Part shown: one piece after another, positions 14,777 through 18,660 of the stretch
How positions within the stretch are numbered: position 1 is the first letter of the stretch
How the letters are laid out: every line of letters begins with the position of its first letter
Source: DATLRC01 sp035478435
GTDB taxonomy: Bacteria; Patescibacteriota; Saccharimonadia; Saccharimonadales; UBA4665
Length of the DNA stretch: 18,660 nucleotides
Direction: 5' to 3'
Assembly: GCA_035478435.1 (NCBI GenBank)
Contig: DATIJT010000006.1
Location: 1-18,660, forward strand
Program-made: the position numbers and the translations under genes
Notes under the pieces: model-generated
Database searches by the model: none
What the model was told of the DNA's origin: nothing
What the model saw: only the letters and a program-made list of their open reading frames with translations

Positions 14777-14812
14777 ACTACAAATTTGATCCGATCGTAT
14801 CAAATTTGTAGT
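14777..14812. promoter_or_regulatory. 36-bp near-perfect palindrome between znuB and rmuC
   Basis: Two perfect 14-base arms (ACTACAAATTTGAT and its complement) flank the 8 bases CCGATCGT, which contain a central CGATCG. Each arm includes CAAATTTG, the 8-mer also found in the znuA/fur promoter region. No U tract follows on either strand, so a classic terminator is unlikely. A metalloregulator operator or an mRNA-end stabiliser are the main ideas. The rest of the 180-base gap (14693-14872) holds a degenerate match to the edge element at 14735-14753. Confidence 0.55.
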
Positions 14813-14872
14813 AAATCATAGATTGATGTCTGATTATTTGAAAAAATGAGTCTGGGGCAGATGAGGGCAGCG

Positions 14873-15667
14873 CTAGGATTTTAATAGCAGCGAAAGAATG
14901 AACAGTACTAAAGCCGATAGTACAATCGCGCCCCCGGCCGCGATACCAACGTAGAAAGCTAAAAACAGGCCGGTGATAACCGCGACCATGGCCACGGCAC
15001 TGGCCAAGAAAATAGTTTGGGCGAAGCTTCGCGTAAAGCGGCTGGCCGTCACCACCGGTATAACTAGCAGTGCGCTAATAAGCAGGCCGCCGACAATCCG
15101 TAGGCTTAAGACTACGATTACAGCGGTCATAGCGGCTAGTAAATAATTGAGGGTGCTTACTTTATAGCCAGCGATCCGGGCGCTGTCTTCGTCGAAGGCA
15201 ATGTGCAGGAAAGCCTGGTAATTTTTGGCGATTAGAAAGATTACTAATAATGCGGCGATGGCTAGCGTGATAATATCGCCCCTTTCAGTGGTAGCGATGC
15301 TGCCGAAAAGATAACTATTAAAGTCGGTCCGGGCACCATGCGCCAAGTTAGCCAAAACTACCGCGACCGCCAAACCGCCACTCATTAGTATTGCCAAACT
15401 GGTCTCACCGCTAATATTTTTATTCTGTCGTAAATACTCGATCATTAAACCTCCAACCACAGTGACCGGCACTGCGAATAAAATCGGTGTCGAGCCAAGC
15501 AATAGGCCAGCCCCTATACCCGCTAAACTGACGTGGGCTAAACTGTCAGCAATTAATGAATACCGCCGGGCCACCAAAAAACTACCCATCAGCGGTACTG
15601 TAACGGCCACAAGCAGTCCGGCCAGCAGGGCCCGGACCATAAAGGCGTAGCGAAAAATATCAAGCAT
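14873..15667 (-). CDS. znuB: Zinc/manganese ABC transporter permease (ABC-3 family)
   Basis: This 264-residue integral membrane protein is of normal family length and would form the channel of a ZnuABC-type metal importer. The N-terminus MLDIFRYAFMVRALLAGLLV and the following SFLVARRYSLIADSLAHVSLAG, with the conserved D and H, are typical. Seven or eight hydrophobic helices are visible through to the end. The ATG at 15667 is preferred because GGAG lies 6 bases before it. It overlaps the znuC stop by 8 bases, so coupling is likely. Earlier in-frame starts would place the N-terminus deep inside znuC. Zinc rather than manganese is inferred from the linked Zur-like regulator. Confidence 0.93.
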   Translation of the reverse strand: MLDIFRYAFMVRALLAGLLVAVTVPLMGSFLVARRYSLIADSLAHVSLAGIGAGLLLGSTPILFAVPVTVVGGLMIEYLRQNKNISGETSLAILMSGGLAVAVVLANLAHGARTDFNSYLFGSIATTERGDIITLAIAALLVIFLIAKNYQAFLHIAFDEDSARIAGYKVSTLNYLLAAMTAVIVVLSLRIVGGLLISALLVIPVVTASRFTRSFAQTIFLASAVAMVAVITGLFLAFYVGIAAGGAIVLSALVLFILSLLLKS

Positions 15668-16442
15668 GGGGTTCTCCATGTTGGTGATGCAATAGGCGGT
15701 GTTGTTGGTTGTAGAAACTTGGCAAATATTTATCGGCTTCAAAATGCTGGGGCGGGCCATCATAAAGCAGGCTGTGGTTTAGGCACATAACCCGTGTCAC
15801 CAGCCTGAGTACCGTATCAACGTCATGTGAGACCATCAGTATGGTGATGCCTCTTTTTTGAAGCTTAGCCAAAACCTGAAAAAATTCAGTTTGTGACCGT
15901 TCGTCAATCCCAGTAGTTGGTTCATCAAGTATCAGTAGGCTAGGGTCGGCTGACAGAGCCTTGGCAATTAAAACCCGCTGCTGCTGTCCACCAGATAGTT
16001 CAGCGAAACGCTTGCCTAAAAAATCGAACATTTTAACGTCACGCAGCGCCTGGACAGCGCGGGCTTTATGGCCTTTAGAACCAAGTCCCACGACTTCCAG
16101 CACGCTTAGTGGAACTTGGGTGTCGTGGGCAAAACCACGCTGCGGTATGTAGCCCACTTTGTCGGGTCTTTTAGACAGCTTGCCGCTGGTCGGTCGCGAA
16201 AGGCCAAGTATAACTTTTAATAAGCTGGTTTTGCCGGCGCCATTGGGCCCGATAAGCCCGATAAACTCACCCGAGTGGACGCAAAATGATACTTTATCGA
16301 GGACTAATTCTGCCCCCAGGGTTACAGAAAGCCTGTCAACGTCTATGAGCAGACGTCTAGCGGCATGCGAGGGCGGCGTGTAAGGCGGCAAGGTTTTGTC
16401 GCTGGACGCTGAGGTAATCTTTGCCTTGTTTCTGGTCGGCAT
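15660..16442 (-). CDS. znuC: Zinc/manganese ABC transporter ATP-binding protein
   Basis: This ATPase, 260 residues from the chosen start, powers the importer. Walker A GPNGAGKT lies at about 65-72, the Q-loop at YIPQRGF, the signature LSGGQQQR at about 149-156, Walker B LLILDEP and the switch His in VSHD. The C-terminal tail is His-rich (QQHRLLHHQHGEPHA), possibly a metal-binding tail, and its coding sequence contains the znuB start region. The start is uncertain: ATG 16442 has AAGGA 7 bases upstream but gives an 86-base overlap with znuA and a roughly 33-residue N-terminal extension unlike the family. A TTG near 16394 or other weak codons could be used instead. Confidence 0.92.
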   Translation of the reverse strand: MPTRNKAKITSASSDKTLPPYTPPSHAARRLLIDVDRLSVTLGAELVLDKVSFCVHSGEFIGLIGPNGAGKTSLLKVILGLSRPTSGKLSKRPDKVGYIPQRGFAHDTQVPLSVLEVVGLGSKGHKARAVQALRDVKMFDFLGKRFAELSGGQQQRVLIAKALSADPSLLILDEPTTGIDERSQTEFFQVLAKLQKRGITILMVSHDVDTVLRLVTRVMCLNHSLLYDGPPQHFEADKYLPSFYNQQHRLLHHQHGEPHA

Positions 16443-17286
16443 CACTTATTCCTTCAATCGGGTCAAATACGGCCGTTTTAGCGCCTGTTTCCTGGGCAAT
16501 GGTTTCCGCCAAGCGCGGGCTGACCAAGCTTTCAAAAAAGACGTACTTAATATTTTTAGCCCTGGCTAGTTGGCTAAGCTCCGCTAGTTTAGCGGCACTC
16601 GGCTCTTCGTCGGGACTGACCCCCGCGATCGACGCCACATCTAAATTATACCGTTTCGCCAGGTAACCGAAAGCGGCATGTGAAGTTATAATACTACGGC
16701 TCTGGCAACTTTCCAGGCCAGCCTTAAAATCTCGGTCCAACTGGGCGAGTTTAGCTTTATAGGACTCAGCGCGAGCCACAAAATACTCTTTATCCGCCGG
16801 ATCTGATCTAATTAGCCCGTCACGAATGTTGTCAACAACCTGTTCGGCTAATACCGGATCGAGCCAAAAATGCGGATCCTTGACATTTGGCGATGCCGCG
16901 CCGTCCTCATTCTGGCCTTCGCGCAAATCGATACCTTGGCTAGCTTTAACGGACAGATGTTTAAAACCCGGCAGGAACTTATTGACCCAAACCTCCAGGG
17001 TAGCGCCGTTATAGACAAATATTTTGGCTTTTTGGGCACTAACCAGTTGTCCTGGCGACGGTTCGTAATCATGGGGTTCTGAACCCGCCGGCGTAATATT
17101 GGTTACTTGGGCTTTAGCCCCACCAACTTGTTTGGCAAAATCATATAAAGGGTAAAAACTGGCTACGATCGTGAGCTTCGTATTATTGACTTGTTGGATT
17201 GGCTTATTACGCCCCAGGCCAAACGCGGCCAAACCAATCACTATACCGATTAGAATGATAGCGCCCATCAACTGTTTTATTCTCAT
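16357..17286 (-). CDS. znuA: Zinc/manganese ABC transporter substrate-binding protein
   Basis: This 309-residue metal-binding protein of the cluster A-I type delivers metal to ZnuB. An N-terminal hydrophobic helix (about 7-24, MGAIILIGIVIGLAAFGL) lacks a lipobox Cys, so the protein is probably tethered by an uncleaved helix. Expected metal ligands are H72 (SEPHDYEPSP), H139 (DPHFWLDP), H203 (TSHAAFGYLAKRY) and D275 (FDPIEG). ASIAGVSPDEEPSA and YVFFESLVSPRLAETIA are typical family blocks. The long His-rich loop of many zinc-specific members is absent, so metal choice is not settled by sequence. A clean AAGGAG lies 6 bases before the ATG, unlike the leaderless neighbours. The gene is divergent from the regulator gene, with an 83-base shared region. 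Confidence 0.93.
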   Translation of the reverse strand: MRIKQLMGAIILIGIVIGLAAFGLGRNKPIQQVNNTKLTIVASFYPLYDFAKQVGGAKAQVTNITPAGSEPHDYEPSPGQLVSAQKAKIFVYNGATLEVWVNKFLPGFKHLSVKASQGIDLREGQNEDGAASPNVKDPHFWLDPVLAEQVVDNIRDGLIRSDPADKEYFVARAESYKAKLAQLDRDFKAGLESCQSRSIITSHAAFGYLAKRYNLDVASIAGVSPDEEPSAAKLAELSQLARAKNIKYVFFESLVSPRLAETIAQETGAKTAVFDPIEGISDADQKQGKDYLSVQRQNLAALHAALACR

Positions 17287-17332
17287 TTATTACTCCTTCG
17301 CAATACTCAAATGCTAGCTTGGCTAATTAATT

Positions 17333-17351
17333 ATTGCAAATTTGTCGCAAT
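17333..17351. promoter_or_regulatory. Candidate Fur/Zur operator in the znuA-regulator intergenic region
   Basis: A 19-base inverted repeat, ATTGC (17333-17337), 9 bases, GCAAT (17347-17351), has the size of Fur-family operators. It contains the palindrome CAAATTTG (17337-17344) and covers the -35 of the regulator gene. A related CAATTTG follows at 17348. The site fits autoregulation and znu repression, but no experimental box for this lineage is known to me. Confidence 0.45.
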
Positions 17352-17363
17352 TTGTGGTATATT
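17334..17363 (+). promoter_or_regulatory. Promoter of the Fur-family gene, leaderless type
   Basis: TTGCAA (17334-17339), an 18-base spacer and TATATT (17358-17363) end 6 bases before the ATG at 17370. The in-frame TTG at 17334 is part of the -35 and so is not the start codon. Confidence 0.5.
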
Positions 17364-17369
17364 TGCGGC

Positions 17370-17798
17370 ATGGTTGAACTTGGCGACATATTTGAAAAGA
17401 GCCTTAAAAACCACGGTTATAGCTTAACCCAAGCCCGTAAGGCCGTTTTTGAAGCCTTGGTACAAAAAGAAACCCAAACGATGCGTGAATTGGTAGAGCT
17501 GTGCCAGGGCAAAGTTGACCGCGCCAGCGTCTACCGGACCGTCGCCCTGTTCGAAGGTCTAGGTATTGTCCAGCGCCTCCAGATCGGCTGGAAATATAAG
17601 CTGGAACTAACCGATAAATTTAGCCACCACCATCACCATTTGACTTGCCTAAACTGCGGCCAAACCTTTCCCTTGCCCGAAGATGCCGAACTGGAAAGTC
17701 GTTTACATAAGCTAGCAAAATCTAAAAATTTCGCCGCCCAGGACCACCAACTAGAAATCCGCGGCTTGTGCCAAAATTGTCAAACAACAAATAGCTAA
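17370..17798 (+). CDS. Fur family metalloregulator, Zur-like
   Basis: This 142-residue repressor is of standard family length. The winged helix (about 1-80) includes LTQARKAVFEAL and the recognition region VDRASVYRTVALFEGLGIV. The dimerisation and metal domain has SHHHHHLTCLNCG (H86-H90, C93, C96) and GLCQNC (C134, C137), forming the structural Cys4 zinc site. D125-H126 in the linker before it may join the sensory site. Divergence from znuABC argues for Zur rather than Fur or PerR. The ATG at 17370 is chosen because the upstream TTG lies within the promoter. Its TAA overlaps the stop of the convergent gene on the other strand by 4 bases. Confidence 0.93.
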   Translation: MVELGDIFEKSLKNHGYSLTQARKAVFEALVQKETQTMRELVELCQGKVDRASVYRTVALFEGLGIVQRLQIGWKYKLELTDKFSHHHHHLTCLNCGQTFPLPEDAELESRLHKLAKSKNFAAQDHQLEIRGLCQNCQTTNS

Positions 17799-18238
17799 TA
17801 CCTTATCCTGGCGTCCTCTGGCAAGATAAGCACGCCAGTTTCTCGTAATCTTGATGCGTTTTCTCCCACGGTTATTTGGAGCTCACCGAGCAAAGCTTGA
17901 GCTTCTTCTTCACCATTAACCGCAACCCACAAAGTATATTTTGGTTTCTCATCGCTTGGCCACGGAAACTGAGTTGCCCGATCCCAAGGTGGCGGATAAT
18001 AGTCCAGCGGAAGAGCTAAAAAATAGATTTTACTGCCAAGCTCTCTGAGCCATTTTTCAAATTGTGCAAATGAGTCTATCTGGCCTTGTTTGATCAGATC
18101 AATAGCCATTTGGGTAGGAAATCCAGCATGATTAAATAGAGGATCTCTCATCAGTAGATCTTCCATACTAGAGATGGCAGCCTTAATGTCTGGAGGGCAA
18201 GGGTTTTGTTCTTCTCTTTCGAAACGGCTATCGGACAT
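17795..18238 (-). CDS. Hypothetical protein
   Basis: I do not recognise this 147-residue soluble protein. It begins MSDSRFEREEQNPCPPDIKA. A helical N-terminal half (AAISSMEDLLMRD, MAIDLIKQGQIDSFAQFEKW) precedes a Trp/Pro-rich stretch (LDYYPPPWDRATQFPWP) and a possible beta region (YTLWVAVNGEE, GVLILPEDARIRY). It has no signal peptide, membrane helix or cysteine cluster. A strong leaderless promoter precedes the ATG at 18238. Its stop (TAG) overlaps the stop of the Fur-family gene tail to tail. Beyond its promoter lies a long noncoding region, so it is probably a single-gene transcript. Confidence 0.72.
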   Translation of the reverse strand: MSDSRFEREEQNPCPPDIKAAISSMEDLLMRDPLFNHAGFPTQMAIDLIKQGQIDSFAQFEKWLRELGSKIYFLALPLDYYPPPWDRATQFPWPSDEKPKYTLWVAVNGEEEAQALLGELQITVGENASRLRETGVLILPEDARIRY

Positions 18239-18245
18239 AAACTAT

Positions 18246-18274
18246 ATTATATAATTTATTATCTACAGATGCAA
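18246..18274 (-). promoter_or_regulatory. Strong leaderless promoter of the 18238 gene
   Basis: On the minus strand, TTGCAT (18274-18269), a 17-base spacer and TATAAT (18251-18246) are followed by 7 bases and the ATG at 18238. The -35 overlaps the first copy of a 20-base direct repeat at 18270-18289. Confidence 0.65.
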
Positions 18275-18371
18275 CAATTTTTTGCTTTGTGTTAGAGCTA
18301 ACGAAAACAGTATGTCGCCATTTTAGTGGGGCGTCAATGAAAGTGTGAGTGGTGCAGAATTTTTTGCTTTG
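18270..18371 (+). repeat. Direct repeat pair flanking a structured region
   Basis: TGCAACAATTTTTTGCTTTG (18270-18289) recurs as TGCAGAATTTTTTGCTTTG (18353-18371), differing by one base change and one deletion. Copies start 83 bases apart. One overlaps the promoter of the 18238 gene and the other lies inside the predicted fold. Confidence 0.6.
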
Positions 18372-18465
18372 CCATTCTTAAAGACCCGGAACGATCTGCG
18401 CCCGGGTCTGAGGGAAGCCTCACACTTCCTAATTTCAGCATATGCCCAGGGCCTGGAAATTACAA
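18290..18465. ncRNA. Candidate structured RNA in the 420-base noncoding region
   Basis: No gene is visible from 18239 to 18660. A 9-bp closing stem AAGTGTGAG (18341-18349) / CTCACACTT (18419-18427) encloses a perfect 8-bp hairpin AGACCCGG (18382-18389) / CCGGGTCT (18402-18409). A further stem, AATTTC (18431-18436) / GAAATT (18456-18461), follows. On the minus strand the closing stem extends to 11 bp through a G.U, which weakly favours that strand, while a terminator-like hairpin at 18507 favours the plus strand. It does not match 4.5S, tmRNA, RNase P or a tRNA that I can recognise. Confidence 0.4.
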
Positions 18466-18506
18466 TGAGATTTACATCACATTAGAGTTGTCTCAATTCA
18501 TAAATT

Positions 18507-18538
18507 CCGCCAGTAAACTGGCGGCCTTATTCCTTTTT
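18507..18538 (+). terminator. Terminator-like hairpin
   Basis: A perfect 7-bp GC-rich stem CCGCCAG-TAAA-CTGGCGG (18507-18524) is followed by CCTTATTCCTTTTT. The T tract is offset by several bases and overlaps the next element's hairpin. It could end a plus-strand RNA from the structured region. Confidence 0.45.
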
Positions 18539-18645
18539 GGTGGCAAAAAGGAACCGAAAAAGCCACCGGACGACGTTCCGCCTTACCTAGCTGTAGTAAA
18601 AAAGTAGCTTGCCTCAAGAACTCCTCAAAACAGTGCCACTGGCAC
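18530..18645. repeat. Right copy of the inverted dispersed element
   Basis: This is the inverted counterpart of 22-139. It has a perfect 10-bp hairpin TTCCTTTTTG-GTGG-CAAAAAGGAA (18530-18553), the conserved CCGAAAAAGCC, a variable middle, AGAACTC, the same 9-base spacer and a terminal hairpin GTGCC-ACT-GGCAC (18633-18645). The terminal hairpin keeps pairing although two of its five base pairs differ from the left copy. One reading frame is open to the window edge in both copies, but coding is less likely because matching needs 1-base indels. Confidence 0.7.
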
Positions 18646-18660
18646 TATTTATCGTCAGAC

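Noticed and set aside
17334..17369. Upstream TTG start for the Fur-family gene
   Set aside because: The codon is part of the apparent -35 and the added residues do not match the family N-terminus.
18334..18441. Minus-strand 35-codon ORF inside the structured noncoding region
   Set aside because: It has no ribosome site or promoter beside its ATG and coincides with the paired bases of the predicted fold, so a chance ORF is more likely.
18341..18461. 4.5S RNA, tmRNA or RNase P RNA in the right noncoding region
   Set aside because: None of the conserved cores of these RNAs that I know is present on either strand.
1..18660. CRISPR arrays, insertion sequences or phage genes
   Set aside because: No regularly spaced direct repeats, transposase motifs or phage structural genes are visible. 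The edge elements lack a transposase and target duplication.

Overview
This window looks like a chromosomal segment of a small-genome bacterium, most likely a Candidate Phyla Radiation (Patescibacteria) member resembling Saccharibacteria. That placement is an inference. It rests on very tight packing (overlapping stops and ATGA junctions), many promoters lying right against the start codon, and a mix of housekeeping genes with lineage-restricted hypotheticals. TGA acts as a stop at several gene ends, which argues against lineages that read UGA as glycine. I see no rRNA, tRNA, CRISPR array, transposase or phage gene.

Region 1 (about 1-4100, minus strand) reads toward the left edge: a CBS-less IMP dehydrogenase-type enzyme, a Nudix hydrolase, a membrane-anchored FKBP peptidyl-prolyl isomerase, a small glutaredoxin, and a thioredoxin reductase with a fused N-terminal glutaredoxin-like domain. 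The 118 bases between the last two fold into a closed multi-hairpin structure on the minus strand, a candidate leader RNA for the reductase.

Region 2 (4110-9050, minus) is the phenylalanyl-tRNA synthetase operon. pheS and pheT are separated by four small genes: an NYN-type nuclease, a MazG-like protein, a DUF3850/ASCH-type protein and a 52-residue cysteine-rich miniprotein. Most junctions are ATGA or TAATG overlaps, so the six genes look translationally coupled. This embedded cassette is the most system-like feature of the window.

Region 3 (9158-13618, mostly plus) holds three unrecognised proteins, a YajQ-family protein, one minus-strand membrane protein of unknown function, and a GH63-like glycoside hydrolase. 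Region 4 (13619-17798) contains rmuC, a znuABC-type metal uptake operon on the minus strand, and a divergent Fur/Zur-type regulator. A shared CAAATTTG motif and a 19-bp inverted repeat suggest the regulator controls the transporter and itself.

Region 5 (17795-18660) has one unrecognised gene and about 420 noncoding bases with several strong hairpins. Both window edges carry diverged copies of the same roughly 117-base element in inverted orientation. The two copies share a hairpin with compensatory base changes. It is probably a dispersed structured repeat or RNA, and may explain why the segment ends where it does if this is a whole contig.
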